Source: CAIXSC01 sp046349935
GTDB lineage: Bacteria; Planctomycetota; Planctomycetia; Pirellulales; Pirellulaceae
Length of the DNA stretch: 64,000 bases
Direction: 5' to 3'
NCBI GenBank assembly: GCA_046349935.1
Contig: JAXMBK010000005.1
Location: forward strand, 434,001 to 498,000
Part shown: positions 36,201-45,424 of the stretch, piece by piece
How the letters are laid out: every line of letters starts with the position of its first letter
Position numbering within the stretch: position 1 is the first letter of the stretch
The notes under the pieces: model-generated
What the model saw: only the letters and a program-made list of their open reading frames with translations
Database searches by the model: none
What the model was told of the DNA's origin: nothing
Translations under genes and position numbers: made by a program

Positions 36201-37595
36201 CGCGCCGATCGACGGATTGCGCCAGCGCACGATGATCTCGTGCAGGCCGACTCGAGGCAAAGCGACCGCCGCCCAACCGCGCGACTTGGCGCCGTCGGTC
36301 TCGAGCCGCCATTCGCCTTCGGTCGTCTTGAGCCAGCGAGTGGAATCTTCCAGCGACCGCGCCCATTGATCGGGAGGCGGCAGCGTCGTCGCTTCGTTCT
36401 GCGGCGGCAGGGGCGCTTCATCGGGCCATTGCGGCGCGACCGGCGGCCCATCGACGGATCGCGCCAGCGCGAGGCCGTAGAAGGTGGCGCGTCCCTGAAA
36501 GTAGACGTCGCGCGGCGTTTCCGCGAACGGCACTCGCAGCAAGACGATGTCGCCGCGGTTGATCACCAGGTATCCATCGCGGTAACGCAGCTCCCACGCG
36601 CCGGCCGCTCGGAATTCGGCGCGTCGCGAACGGCCGCCGTCGGTGGCTGCCAGCCGCCAAGCGTTCGGCAACGCATGCTCCGATTCGCGCGTCACCGAAT
36701 AGGCAGACCAACGCGGATCGTCATTGGCCCAAACCAGCGTGACGCCGGTGCGCCCGGAAAAGAAATGCAATTGCAATCGCGGAAAGTTATCGATCGCCAG
36801 CCGCAAGACGCGGTCGTCGCCGAGCGGCGCTTTGAGTCGCATGACGCCTTCGAAGGTCGCACATACGCCCGCCGGCACGCGCGTGTCGCTCCAACGCAAA
36901 CCATGCCCCGGAACCGTTTCGAACCAGGCTTGCAGCGACTGGCGCGTGGGCAGCGCGACCGACATGTCGAAGCCTTCCCAGCATTGGGGTGCGAAGGCCG
37001 GCGCGGGGAGTTCGACGTCGAGCGCCGTTTGCCAGGGCGGCGGCGGCGGAGCGGCGTCGGACGGAGCGGCCGGCGGAGCGGCGGCCGGCGGATCGGCGAC
37101 GGTCATCGGTCCAGTCGGCGCCGTCGCGGTCGGCGGCGCCTCGGGTACCGGCGGCGCTGGATCAGGCGGCGGGGGTGCAGGCGGTTCGGCGTCGGCGCTG
37201 GGCGCCTTTGATGCCGCGGTCGGCGAATCGTCGGCGGCGGGGCTGTCTGCGGGCGACGGGGCGTTCGCTGCGGGCGCGGGAGCGTCGTCGGAAATCGACA
37301 CGCGCCACGCGGCGATGAGCGCGGGGATGGCGAGCAACGCGAGGATGAGCAGGATGCGACGCCAAGGAGCACGACCGAGGGTCGGGGTCGCGGTCGTCAC
37401 GGGGGTCGCCAATTCTCGCTCGGGGATTTCCATCACCGCGTCGACGACGCGTGCGAGCGTCACGTCGCTGGTCAGCGCCTCCAGGAACTCGGGCGATTCG
37501 CTCATCCGACGACGCACATGACGCAGTTCGTCCAACGACAGCGTTTCCAGCGGTCGAGTGCGCAGTTGATGCAGCCATTCGCCATCGTTCCACAT
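33264..37595 (-). CDS. Giant PQQ-type beta-propeller membrane protein
   Basis: The 1443-residue product starts with a cytoplasmic helical region (about 1-78) that resembles an anti-sigma-like or docking segment. A single membrane helix at 81-96 (ILLILALLAIPALIAAW) and a Pro/Ala-rich linker to about 190 follow. The extracytoplasmic part contains a LamG/DUF1080-like beta region (about 190-560), a helical TPR-like region (about 600-1010), and a C-terminal PQQ/BamB-like propeller (about 1070-1440). The propeller shows blade motifs such as ATGQRLWQT, ATGQNVWLA and RDGARLWEH. It lies 3 bp after the DJ-1 gene and 11 bp before the protease fusion. It may scaffold a surface complex (inference). Confidence 0.8.
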   Translation of the reverse strand: MWNDGEWLHQLRTRPLETLSLDELRHVRRRMSESPEFLEALTSDVTLARVVDAVMEIPERELATPVTTATPTLGRAPWRRILLILALLAIPALIAAWRVSISDDAPAPAANAPSPADSPAADDSPTAASKAPSADAEPPAPPPPDPAPPVPEAPPTATAPTGPMTVADPPAAAPPAAPSDAAPPPPPWQTALDVELPAPAFAPQCWEGFDMSVALPTRQSLQAWFETVPGHGLRWSDTRVPAGVCATFEGVMRLKAPLGDDRVLRLAIDNFPRLQLHFFSGRTGVTLVWANDDPRWSAYSVTRESEHALPNAWRLAATDGGRSRRAEFRAAGAWELRYRDGYLVINRGDIVLLRVPFAETPRDVYFQGRATFYGLALARSVDGPPVAPQWPDEAPLPPQNEATTLPPPDQWARSLEDSTRWLKTTEGEWRLETDGAKSRGWAAVALPRVGLHEIIVRWRNPSIGAGLFLGTEKDPPQQVLRVVQDKRSGQRALAWCGNDDRIETTLPNPVESIAPLTHDSPWIRFVVGCGLLRAWQSGDGMHWVELPQLARLGTRGLTHLGMHHVGAQKPATQAIAQIWTRPLAALTQSADASLVVDSSALLAATDFANWERAADQGRPQSAGERAWTRACAAATLAAGTNGNWNAAVLERWLDALEPDLPLENRFAIYQEAATLLDIPDGGGSGVNLAARYRRAGWDAFLRDSAPPVSAVRPAIQRASMHVRQNDLAFETRSVRAELLMYLYAGRWSETIELVRQLRFFHQQAQTPVLDWADAVARRATPGPDAPGNAASASPPGAVKSAAGPARRRRSGDSGRLKEGWQPLLYEELGKETYNALAELDGLLAADAFDDAARLVTQLNPSQVQGLAPLDADDELLASLPTAVSWFAAEHPALRDAVRAKFNNLAPLRMRPAMLTGEPSEVELAALQFAGTAAAAEGHRWLGDRALASGVFPAARAAYRRALSGTPDAQRMALESRLRLVNALLGEDYGTAPQQPVVFGAHTMSVGDFESLVADARQRAQQGKRVTAERRPEALAPRTPRPAAALEPQPRGMVDGPVGERPQEEVTRWLDRLEVDWAGRQLGWTLDGDTLYVNNRFHIAAYQLATGQRLWQTAVPESKKVPRSRDWSLVAMTPRIDGNRIYARILYGDGPLLGCWDAATGQNVWLADQLQGVHAASDPWVFQDRLLVFTVTRTENSDALLRLATFDALTGELLGQADVLQMRSSWYARHCCETTLADDMLIASLGGAIAACDLRGQVRWVRRQVTLPSEEDGEWVLQAIEAPLVQGDRLYSAQPGVRALDCIDLETGRRRWRAFIPDLRRLVAVLEDRLIVATDRGLEARGARDGARLWEHEVRRPLWGCLAGGPHGVIYSQTSPPDNEKKLTPELVWLDPATGLPRAACSLPTLADPAPRLGPLVPYGERFMVFYGRGQAEPKRELLELIYR

Positions 37596-37598
37596 CGC

Positions 37599-38165
37599 CT
37601 ATCCTCGCGACTCAAGCATCTGCAGGAAGGTGCGCATGAGCGGTGCGTTGTCGTGCCAGGTGCGCGCGGTGACGATATTGCCGTCGACGACCGTTTCGGC
37701 GTTGACGTAAGTCCCGCCGCCCTGTTCGGCGTCGAGCGCACATTTAGCGACCGTGGTTACTCGCCGACCCTGAATGCAGCGCGCGGCGGTGAGGATTTCG
37801 ATTCCGTGGCAGACGCACGCGATCGGCTTTCCCGCGGCGTGGATCTCGCGTGTGACGCGCAGCAAATCCTGGTCGTACCGTAGATACTCGGGCGCCCGAC
37901 CGCCCGAGATGAACGCGCCTACGTAGTCGGCGGCCGAGAGATCCTTGAAGGCGACGGTCGCTCGGATGAAATAGCCCGGGCGTTCTTGCGTGATGTCCCA
38001 GGGGATCGACGAATCGGGCGGAATCTCATGCAGGACCGTGTGGTACAAACGAGCCTCAGGACCGGCGACGACGACTTCATATCCGGCCTCTAGCAAGCGG
38101 AAGTACGGATAAAACGTATCGAGCGCCTCGGTGGCGTCTCCCAGCGGCATCAAGATCTTGGGCAT
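37599..38165 (-). CDS. DJ-1/PfpI family protein
   Basis: The 188-residue protein has the class I glutamine-amidotransferase-like fold of DJ-1/PfpI. The nucleophile elbow is ACVCHG, with Cys119 followed by His120, and Glu lies early (PEAR) as in the family. Members act as deglycases/glyoxalases, proteases or redox chaperones; no more precise role can be assigned. Its stop is 3 bp upstream of the start of the 1443-residue propeller gene, which strongly suggests co-translation. Confidence 0.92.
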   Translation of the reverse strand: MPKILMPLGDATEALDTFYPYFRLLEAGYEVVVAGPEARLYHTVLHEIPPDSSIPWDITQERPGYFIRATVAFKDLSAADYVGAFISGGRAPEYLRYDQDLLRVTREIHAAGKPIACVCHGIEILTAARCIQGRRVTTVAKCALDAEQGGGTYVNAETVVDGNIVTARTWHDNAPLMRTFLQMLESRG

Positions 38166-38215
38166 GTCGAAGTCTTTCCGTTTCGCAGCGCATCGCCGGG
38201 CATCACGGCAAGACG

Positions 38216-39166
38216 CTAGAGTTCTTTCGAAAGTAGACGCTTTTCGGCGACCGATTCAAAGCCTAACGCATTCAGCATCGCTGCGAAGGGAGGCAGGTCG
38301 TCGCCGACTTGCGCTTCCGCCAGCGTGCAACCCGCTTCGCGCAGCCGTCGCAGCGAATCGGAGATCAGGAACTTGGCCAGGCCGTCGGTCCAGGCGGCGG
38401 CGTCCAGGGTCAGTTCGCTCCAGCCGGCCATCCGCTCGCCGCGCGCGTCGGCCAGCGGCTGCATGTCCCACCACTCGATTCGCCCCTGGCGCGCGGGAGA
38501 CGAACGAGAGGTCAGGCGAAACGACCATCGTTCGCGCTGGGCCAAAGTGCCTGCGTCGTACCAGGAGCGGGCGCCGAGTTCCGCGGTGCGCTCGACCTGC
38601 GTCGTGCGCAGCCAGTTCGACAACGCTCTTTCGACGGGCGGGCGATAGCCGCTGAGCGAGCGTCGCCAGATCGTGCGACTTCCGGCTTCGGCGAAACCGG
38701 CGGCGACGAACCAGGGAATCAGTCGCGGGTCGTCGGTCGGCGCCCCCTCCCCGCGGCTGCCGCCGTCAATTCCCAAGTAGAAAGGATCGACGGGGCCCGG
38801 CGCGCCGGCGCAAACCGATTTCGCACCTGCTCGCCGCAGATACTCCTCGGCGGCCGCCAACAACTGTCGGGCCGTCTCGTCGGCGTTGGACGTCGGTGCC
38901 ACCACGAGCGCCGAAATGCACCCGCGCGACCGATCCAGTTGCGCGCCGTCCGCAGTGGGGGCGAAGCCCGCATGGATGTAGCCGACCGCTCGTTCATCGT
39001 GCTCGGCGACCAACAGTCCCCGCGGTTCAAAATACAGTTTCGCCAAGGCCGTATCGTCGAGCGCACGGACGGTGAGCGGCTGGAGGCGACCGATGGTGGG
39101 CGGTTGCTGGTTCCACAGTCGAACCAAGTGCGGCGGGTCGCTGTTGCGAAAGGTGCGAATGGTCAT
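38216..39166 (-). CDS. Double-GNAT domain acetyltransferase
   Basis: The 316-residue protein contains an N-terminal GNAT-like domain (about 1-165: GLLVAEHDERAVGYIHAG, then ISALVVAPTSNADETARQLL). A second, diverged GNAT-like half (about 180-316) ends MLNALGFESVAEKRLL. This tandem layout is common in planctomycete acetyltransferases of unknown substrate. The start at 39166 overlaps the Rieske stop by 4 bp (ATGA), which fixes the start and implies coupling. Confidence 0.86.
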   Translation of the reverse strand: MTIRTFRNSDPPHLVRLWNQQPPTIGRLQPLTVRALDDTALAKLYFEPRGLLVAEHDERAVGYIHAGFAPTADGAQLDRSRGCISALVVAPTSNADETARQLLAAAEEYLRRAGAKSVCAGAPGPVDPFYLGIDGGSRGEGAPTDDPRLIPWFVAAGFAEAGSRTIWRRSLSGYRPPVERALSNWLRTTQVERTAELGARSWYDAGTLAQRERWSFRLTSRSSPARQGRIEWWDMQPLADARGERMAGWSELTLDAAAWTDGLAKFLISDSLRRLREAGCTLAEAQVGDDLPPFAAMLNALGFESVAEKRLLSKEL

Positions 39167-39507
39167 CGCGTCCCCTGCATCGCGTGGTCTTGCGCATCGC
39201 CGTCCAGATCGACCAGGACGTCGGCGCCTTCCACTTTCACCGGGAACCGCGGGTGTCGGATGGAGGCGTTGGTAAGGTGCTGACCTGTCTCGACGTTGTA
39301 CTGCCAGCCATGCCAAGGGCAGGTCAGCGTGCAACCGGTCAGACGCCCCTTCCCCAGCGGGCCGCCTTGGTGCGGACAAATGCCGTCGAGCGCATGAAAG
39401 ACGCCGTCGACGTTGAATAGCGCGATGATGCGGTCGTCGGCGACCAATTCCCGAGCGGCGCCCGGGGGGCAATCAGCGGTCGACGCGATGCGGATCCAGT
39501 GAGGCAT
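39163..39507 (-). CDS. Rieske [2Fe-2S] ferredoxin-like protein
   Basis: The 114-residue single-domain protein carries both cluster boxes: CPHQGGPLG (Cys44, His46) and CPWHGWQY (Cys63, His66). It has no membrane segment, so it is a soluble electron carrier of the NirD/BphF type that typically feeds an oxygenase or reductase. No oxygenase is adjacent. It heads the apparent operon Rieske-GNAT-DJ-1-propeller-protease. Confidence 0.94.
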   Translation of the reverse strand: MPHWIRIASTADCPPGAARELVADDRIIALFNVDGVFHALDGICPHQGGPLGKGRLTGCTLTCPWHGWQYNVETGQHLTNASIRHPRFPVKVEGADVLVDLDGDAQDHAMQGTR

Positions 39508-39571
39508 GGCGGGCGGGATGGGCGAGTGGAGCGCGAACGAGCGACGCCTCGCGCCGCGCTTGTCGCGCCGC

Positions 39572-40540
39572 TTAGGCCGCCGGTCGCTGGGATTCGGTCG
39601 AAGCGTCAGCGGCGACCTTCGCGCCCTTGCGCGGGGGCGGATCGCCGCGCCAGCGCCGATGCAGCCACCAGTACTGGTCGGGCGTCCGGCGGATGGCCGC
39701 TTCCAGACACTGATTGTACCACCGCGTCATGCCCGGAACACTGGCCAGCCCGTCGCCCAATTCATACGGCTCCGCCAACCCCTCCAGTCGCACGGTGTAG
39801 TGCAGAGGTGGACCGGTGCGCGTGTTGGAAATGACCAGCATCGGCGCACCGCTGGAAAGCGTAAACAGCGCCACCGCCTTGTGGCAGGACGTCGGCTGAC
39901 CCATGAAGTCGACCCAACATCCCTTCGGGCCCGCATGCTGGTCGGCCAAAATCGTCACCGTCCCGCCGGACTGCAACAACTCCGCCACCTGCGTCGCACT
40001 GCCATCCTTCGGCAGTATGTACTGCCCCTTCCGCTCGCGAAACGCCTTCACGAACTGATCCACGTACGGATTGTCGAGCGTGCGGGCGATCGCGTGCGTC
40101 GGAAAGCCCAACAAGCCGATCAAATAGCCGCCGACCTCGAAATTGCCGAAGTGGCCCGAGACGATGATCATCGGGCGTTGGTCGAGCAGGTAGCAGACGA
40201 TCTCGCGACGCCCCTCGATGGCGACGTAATTCAGCCAATTGGTTTGACGCAGTTTGCGCGGCGCATGGGCGATCTCGCAGATCATCAAGATCAAGTGTTC
40301 CCACATCCGCCGTTTCAGCATCCGCTGTTCGCGGACCGCCAACGTCGGCAGCGCAATCTTCAAATTCTCATCGACCGTGCGGTTGCGGAGGCGAATGACG
40401 TCGGCCAGCAGATAGGACAACCCGCGAGCGCACGCCGCACAGGTCTCCAACGTGACCGTCTGAATCAAACAGATGACGACGCGCAGTAAGACATAGGTCG
40501 TGTAATCCACGACGGGCTTCATCCGACCTTTCAGCGCCAT
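39572..40540 (-). CDS. Lysophospholipid/lipid A acyltransferase (LpxL/HtrB-like)
   Basis: The 322-residue protein belongs to the LpxL/HtrB family, which transfers acyl chains from acyl-ACP to lipid A or to other lipids. The catalytic motif HFGNFE gives His130 and Glu135. An N-terminal hydrophobic segment (YTTYVLLRVVICLIQTVTL) anchors it. The Arg-rich ADQHAGPKGCWVDFMG region is the conserved second block. The start at 40540 follows GAGGAG; the frame extends 87 codons upstream without homologous features. Planctomycetes make LPS-like lipids, which fits. Confidence 0.88.
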   Translation of the reverse strand: MALKGRMKPVVDYTTYVLLRVVICLIQTVTLETCAACARGLSYLLADVIRLRNRTVDENLKIALPTLAVREQRMLKRRMWEHLILMICEIAHAPRKLRQTNWLNYVAIEGRREIVCYLLDQRPMIIVSGHFGNFEVGGYLIGLLGFPTHAIARTLDNPYVDQFVKAFRERKGQYILPKDGSATQVAELLQSGGTVTILADQHAGPKGCWVDFMGQPTSCHKAVALFTLSSGAPMLVISNTRTGPPLHYTVRLEGLAEPYELGDGLASVPGMTRWYNQCLEAAIRRTPDQYWWLHRRWRGDPPPRKGAKVAADASTESQRPAA

Positions 40541-40829
40541 GCCGCCAGCTCCTCGTCCTTGAATTCCTTGCGGCGGGGATTCTCGCCATTTCCGGCGCGG
40601 GAGGCTAGAGCGATTTGGCGTGGACATTACCAGGTCGTAATCTTGGCGGACGTGGACGATGTGCGGAGCGGAGCAGCGTCCGTAAGGGGCTATGGGGTCA
40701 TGGTTTAGCGTGATAGCGGCGGGTTGGCTGGTCCGCCCCGACGATCTGCCTCGCCTTCCCCGCTCGACGTTGCTACACTCCGCCGCCTCCCAGGCAGACA
40801 ACGAGGCGAGAGGAAGTCGTGGTTACGTG

Positions 40830-42284
40830 ATGGAAAAGTGGTCGATCGTGGGCGCTCGACGCGCCGTGGTAGTGGGCGGGTGTCTGGCGATGGCGTACAC
40901 GCAAGTGACGACTTCGCCGTTGCTCATCGAATTCGCACGCCAAATGGGGGCTACCGGCCTGCACATCGGGCTGCTCGGCGCTGCGCCCACCGGATTATTC
41001 TTCGTGCAGTTCATCGCCGCCGTCGTGACGCGCAATGTACGTCAGCGACGTTGGTGGTGGTTCTGCTCGTCGCTCGCTCATCGCCTCTCGTACCTTCCCT
41101 TCGCGCTCGGGCCGTGGTTGTTTCCCGAGTGGTCGAACGAAACGTGGGTGTGGTGTTTGGTCGGCGCGTCGCTGTTGAATCATGCCTTGCTGCATTTCGG
41201 CTCGCCGCTATGGCTGTCCTGGATGGGCGATTACTTGCCCAAGGAAGGGCTCAGTCAATTCTGGGCGATTCGCCACTTGTGGCAGCAATGGACGGCGGCC
41301 GCCACGTTGCTGGCTTGCTCGCTGGTTTGTCTCCACAGCGGACTTGGCATGTGGACCGCCTTTGGCTGGTTGATCACGGCGGCGACCGTGGTGGGAGTCG
41401 CCGATTTGCTGCTGTTCTTCAAGGTGGAAGAACCGCCGGCGCAGCCGGCGCGCGTCGGCGATTGGCGACATACGCTCGTCGCCCCATTTCGCGACCCGCG
41501 GTTTCGTTCGTTCATCGAATACGCCTGCTTTTGGCATTTTGCAGCGATGGTCGGCGCTCCGTTCATCGGCATGTATCTGTTGCAACAGGTAGGCATGTCG
41601 CTGGATCGAGTTCTATTGGTGTGGGCCTTGTCGTGGATTGGCGGGGCCGTGTGGTCCCGACGGTTCGGCGGGATCGCCGACCGCTGCGGGCACCGACCGC
41701 TGCTGGTGCTCTGCACGGCGCTCAAGGCGCTCAATATGGGCGCCATGCTGCTGATTCCGCACGATCCGACGCTGGCGTTCTGGATCCTCGTCCCCGTGCT
41801 GATGATGGACGCCCAACTGAACGCGGGCATCAACATCGCGAATCAGGGGTACCTGCTGAAGTATTCTCCGAGCGAGAATCGGACGATGTTCCTGGCGGCG
41901 GGGAACGCTCTGGCCGGGCTCATCGGCGGCATCACGGCCGTGGTCACGGGCTATCTGATCAGCTGCGGGCAGGGATGGCAGACGCAGTGGGGAGGTTGGA
42001 CGATCGGTCCCTTCCAGGCGGCCTTCTTGGCCAGTCTCGTCTTGCGAATGTTCGCCGTCGTCCTAGCGCGCCGAGTGCTGGAACCCGAGGCGCAGCGGAC
42101 GCCCGCGGCGCTGCGTGAACTGGTCCAGGGCGTCTCGCCGCGCATTTTGCGTTTTCCTCGTACGACGGAAGAGCGCGCGGCGGTGCTCGCGGCTCGCTCC
42201 ACCCCGACCGCCGCGTTCGGCTCTTCGATGCGGCCTGTGGGGACCGGCGAGGCGGTCGCCGAGCCGGCGCGCGAAGCGGCCTAA
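40830..42284 (+). CDS. MFS transporter
   Basis: The 484-residue protein has about twelve hydrophobic segments. The loop RRFGGIADRCGHRPLL (motif A-like G-x-x-x-D-R-x-G-x-R) between helices in the C-terminal half is typical of the major facilitator superfamily. A C-terminal tail of about 60 residues is hydrophilic and Ala/Pro-rich. No neighbouring gene suggests a substrate. The start at 40830 (MEKWSIVGARR) follows AGAGGAAG at a slightly long spacing. It diverges from the acyltransferase with 289 bp between starts. Confidence 0.88.
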   Translation: MEKWSIVGARRAVVVGGCLAMAYTQVTTSPLLIEFARQMGATGLHIGLLGAAPTGLFFVQFIAAVVTRNVRQRRWWWFCSSLAHRLSYLPFALGPWLFPEWSNETWVWCLVGASLLNHALLHFGSPLWLSWMGDYLPKEGLSQFWAIRHLWQQWTAAATLLACSLVCLHSGLGMWTAFGWLITAATVVGVADLLLFFKVEEPPAQPARVGDWRHTLVAPFRDPRFRSFIEYACFWHFAAMVGAPFIGMYLLQQVGMSLDRVLLVWALSWIGGAVWSRRFGGIADRCGHRPLLVLCTALKALNMGAMLLIPHDPTLAFWILVPVLMMDAQLNAGINIANQGYLLKYSPSENRTMFLAAGNALAGLIGGITAVVTGYLISCGQGWQTQWGGWTIGPFQAAFLASLVLRMFAVVLARRVLEPEAQRTPAALRELVQGVSPRILRFPRTTEERAAVLAARSTPTAAFGSSMRPVGTGEAVAEPAREAA

Positions 42285-42449
42285 CGCTGCGCCGCTCCAA
42301 GCGTCGACGCCGGCGGCGCACCGTGATCTGGCATGGTCGCACCGCCGCACAAGGACTATAAACAACGGCATCGTTTGGCTCGCAGCGATCGTTGAGCGTG
42401 GTCCGATGGCGGCGAGCGGGTGCGGAGCGAAGTGGAAGCGAGGAGCCCC

Positions 42450-44171
42450 ATGTCGGTAGAGCGTAAGGTCAGTCCGGTCGAGACGATCAAGGAAAACAGC
42501 CAGTTTTTGGCCGGGCCGATCGGTTCGGAACTCGTCGACGGCAACGCTTGTTTCGGCAAGGACAGCGAGACCCTCCTGAAGTTCCACGGGACCTACCAGC
42601 AGGACGATCGCGATGCACGCCTGGCGCCGAAGACCGAGTCGGGCGGGGGCAAAGCGTACATCTTCATGGTCCGTACGAAGATCCCCGGCGGCAAGCTCAC
42701 CAGCGACCAACTGCTCGCGGAGCTCGACCTGGCCGACGAATTGGCCAACACGACCCTGCGCGTCACCACGCGGCAAGGTCTGCAATTGCACGGCGTCGCC
42801 AAAGCGAATTTGAAGGCGGTCATCCGTCGCATCAATGAGATTCATTTGTCGACGCTCGGCGCCTGCGGCGACGTGAATCGCAACGTCATGTGCTGCCCCG
42901 CGCCCTACAAGAAGCCGTACTACGCCGAGACGCAGCAGTTGGCCGACGCCATCGCGGCGCATCTGGCCCCGCGCTCGTCTTCCTATCACGACATCTGGTT
43001 GACCGACGTCGCTACGGGCGAAAAGCAGTTGATCGAGGGCGGCGATCCCGAAGGGTTCGACGTCGAACCGATCTACGGCAAGCATTACATGCCGCGTAAA
43101 TTCAAAATTGCCATCGGCTTCCCGTTCGACAATTGCATCGACCTCTATACGAACGATCTGGGGTTGATGGCGATCGTGAAGGACGATCATGTCGTCGGCT
43201 ACAACGTCGTCGTCGGCGGCGGCTTGGGCGTGACTCCCTCGGCCAAGAAAACGTTCCCGGCGCTCGCCAAGCGACTTTGCTTCTGCACGCCCGAACAGGC
43301 GCTCGACGTGGTGACGGCCGTCGTCAAGGTGCAACGCGATTTCGGCAACCGAGAAGATCGCAAGGTCGCACGCTTGAAGTACGTCATCGCCAACTGGGGC
43401 ATCGAGGCGTTCAAGCAGAAGGTCGAGGAATACTTCGGCGCTCCGCTGCCTCCCTGCACCGATGACGACGTCCATGACTTCAACGACCACATGGGTTGGG
43501 ACGAGCAAGGGGACGGCGCTTGGTTCTACGGCCTCAACATCGAGAACGGCCGCATCAAGGACGACGACAAGATGCAGTTGAAGTCGGCCATCCGCGAAAT
43601 CTGCCGTCGCTTCCGCCCCGGCATCCGCCTGACCGCGCACCAAAGCATCCTGTTTTGCGACATCGCCGCGCAGGACAAAGAAGCGTTCCTCGAGGTTCTG
43701 CGAAAGCACCATGTGCCGCTGACCGAGGACATTTCGACCGTCCGCCGCTATTCCATGGCTTGCGTCGCCTGGCCTACCTGCGGCTTGTCAATCACCGAAG
43801 CGGAACGAGCCCTCCCGGGGCTCATCGATCAGCTGGAGACGGAACTGGCGAAACTGGGCCTGTCCCGCGACCGATTCACGGTCCGCATGACCGGCTGCCC
43901 CAACGGCTGCGCTCGCCCTTACAACTCCGACATCGGGCTCGTCGGTCGCGCTAAAGGCAAGTACACCATCTTCGTCGGCGGCCGCCTGCTCGGCGATCGC
44001 CTCAATTTCCAGTACCAAGACATGGTGCCGGAAGAAGACGTAGTGGCGACGCTGCGACCGTTGCTGGCCTACTACAAACAGGCTCGTGAAGAGAACGAGA
44101 CGCTGGGCGACTTCTGCAATCGCAAGGGCCAAGCCGACTTGGCAGCCTGGGCGGCCAGCTTTACCGCTTAG
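42450..44171 (+). CDS. Assimilatory sulfite (or nitrite) reductase, siroheme protein
   Basis: The 573-residue protein matches the hemoprotein subunit of assimilatory sulfite reductase (CysI/Sir) in length and fold, with two ferredoxin-like repeats. The siroheme-[4Fe-4S] ligands are in ACVAWPTCGLSI and GCPNGCARPY (C-x5-C, C-x3-C). It reduces sulfite to sulfide with six electrons, from ferredoxin or a CysJ partner; no cysJ is adjacent. The related nitrite reductases share these motifs, so the substrate is not certain. AGGAG lies 4-9 bases before the start. Confidence 0.92.
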   Translation: MSVERKVSPVETIKENSQFLAGPIGSELVDGNACFGKDSETLLKFHGTYQQDDRDARLAPKTESGGGKAYIFMVRTKIPGGKLTSDQLLAELDLADELANTTLRVTTRQGLQLHGVAKANLKAVIRRINEIHLSTLGACGDVNRNVMCCPAPYKKPYYAETQQLADAIAAHLAPRSSSYHDIWLTDVATGEKQLIEGGDPEGFDVEPIYGKHYMPRKFKIAIGFPFDNCIDLYTNDLGLMAIVKDDHVVGYNVVVGGGLGVTPSAKKTFPALAKRLCFCTPEQALDVVTAVVKVQRDFGNREDRKVARLKYVIANWGIEAFKQKVEEYFGAPLPPCTDDDVHDFNDHMGWDEQGDGAWFYGLNIENGRIKDDDKMQLKSAIREICRRFRPGIRLTAHQSILFCDIAAQDKEAFLEVLRKHHVPLTEDISTVRRYSMACVAWPTCGLSITEAERALPGLIDQLETELAKLGLSRDRFTVRMTGCPNGCARPYNSDIGLVGRAKGKYTIFVGGRLLGDRLNFQYQDMVPEEDVVATLRPLLAYYKQAREENETLGDFCNRKGQADLAAWAASFTA

Positions 44172-44206
44172 CAGCACAAGCTGGCGTTTCAGGCTGGCAG
44201 TACGGC

Positions 44207-45349
44207 TTATTTTACCTCAAGCATCCGGGCGAGGGCGACGAGCGACCAGCGGGTCGTCTCGGGATCGACTTGGATGACGTTGACGGGCGTCCCCGCCGCC
44301 AGATTCTCAAGGCTCCAGCACAGGTGCGCTAAGTCGATCCGGTACATCGTGGCGCACATGCACACGACGGGCGACAGGAAGTGGATCTCTTGCTCGGGAT
44401 GTTCCTTCTTCAAGCGATTGACCAAGTGCAATTCGGTGCCGATCGCCCACTTGGTTCCCGGCGGCGCCGACTCGACTACTTGGATGATTTTGCTGGTCGA
44501 GCCGGAGATATCCGCCAAGTCGTTCACCTCCTGCGGACACTCAGGATGCACCAAGATCTTGATTCCCGGAGATCGGTCGCGGAACTGGTGCACATGTTCC
44601 GGTCGGAACATCTGGTGCACGCTGCAGTGCCCCTTCCATAGGACCACGCGACTGTCGGCGATCGCCCCTTCGCGATTCCCCCCGAGATCGCCGGCATACG
44701 GGTCCCAAACGGGCATTTGTTCCTTGCGGATTCCCATCCGCAGCGCCGTATTCCGGCCTAAGTGCTGATCGGGAAAGAAGAAGACTCGCTTGCCGCGTTG
44801 AAACGCCCACTCCAGCACCGGCTTCGCGTTGCTCGACGTGCAGACGATCCCGCCATGCCGACCACAGAACGCCTTCAGGCTGGCAGCCGAATTGATGTAG
44901 GTGACGGGGATCAATTCTTCCGTGTTGATCACCGTCCCCAAGTCGTCCCACGCCGCTTCCACCTGCTCGATCGCCGCCATGTCGGCCATCGAACAGCCGG
45001 CCGCCATGTCGGGCAACACGACCGTCACACGCTCCCCGCCGCGTTCGGCCAGCTTTTCGGTCCGATTGGCCAGCATGTCGGCCGTCTCCGCCATAAAGTG
45101 CACGCCGCAGAACACGATCGATCGGCACGACTGGCTCGCCGACGCCATTTGGCTCAGCTGATAACTGTCGCCGCGGAGATCGCTAAGCGCGATGACCTCA
45201 TCTTGTTGGTAATGGTGTCCCAGGATGAGCAGTTCGGGGCCCAAGCGTTTGCGAACGGCGCTGATCCGCTGCGTTAACTCGTCGTTCGACAACGACTTGT
45301 AGGGCGACCAATCCAAGGAGCCAACCGAGCTCGCGACGCCCGTCGTCAT
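44207..45349 (-). CDS. nadA: Quinolinate synthase
   Basis: The 380-residue iron-sulfur enzyme condenses iminoaspartate with dihydroxyacetone phosphate to quinolinate in NAD synthesis. Characteristic parts are LGHHYQQDEV, DSYQLS, VFCGVHFMAETA, the Cys-containing HPECPQEV, and MCATMYR near the end; three Cys bind the [4Fe-4S] cluster. The length is typical. nadB and nadC are not adjacent. GAGAGG lies upstream of the ATG at 45349. Confidence 0.96.
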   Translation of the reverse strand: MTTGVASSVGSLDWSPYKSLSNDELTQRISAVRKRLGPELLILGHHYQQDEVIALSDLRGDSYQLSQMASASQSCRSIVFCGVHFMAETADMLANRTEKLAERGGERVTVVLPDMAAGCSMADMAAIEQVEAAWDDLGTVINTEELIPVTYINSAASLKAFCGRHGGIVCTSSNAKPVLEWAFQRGKRVFFFPDQHLGRNTALRMGIRKEQMPVWDPYAGDLGGNREGAIADSRVVLWKGHCSVHQMFRPEHVHQFRDRSPGIKILVHPECPQEVNDLADISGSTSKIIQVVESAPPGTKWAIGTELHLVNRLKKEHPEQEIHFLSPVVCMCATMYRIDLAHLCWSLENLAAGTPVNVIQVDPETTRWSLVALARMLEVK

Positions 45350-45424
45350 GCCAACCGCCTCTCGCCACCGAGGGCATCAAAGCAAGAGCAACACCAGCAA
45401 CGTGTTGCGACAAAAAAGAGTAAG

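Noticed and set aside
42063..43712. Minus-strand frame of 549 codons antisense to the siroheme reductase
   Set aside because: GC-rich codon mirror; the plus-strand protein has all catalytic motifs.
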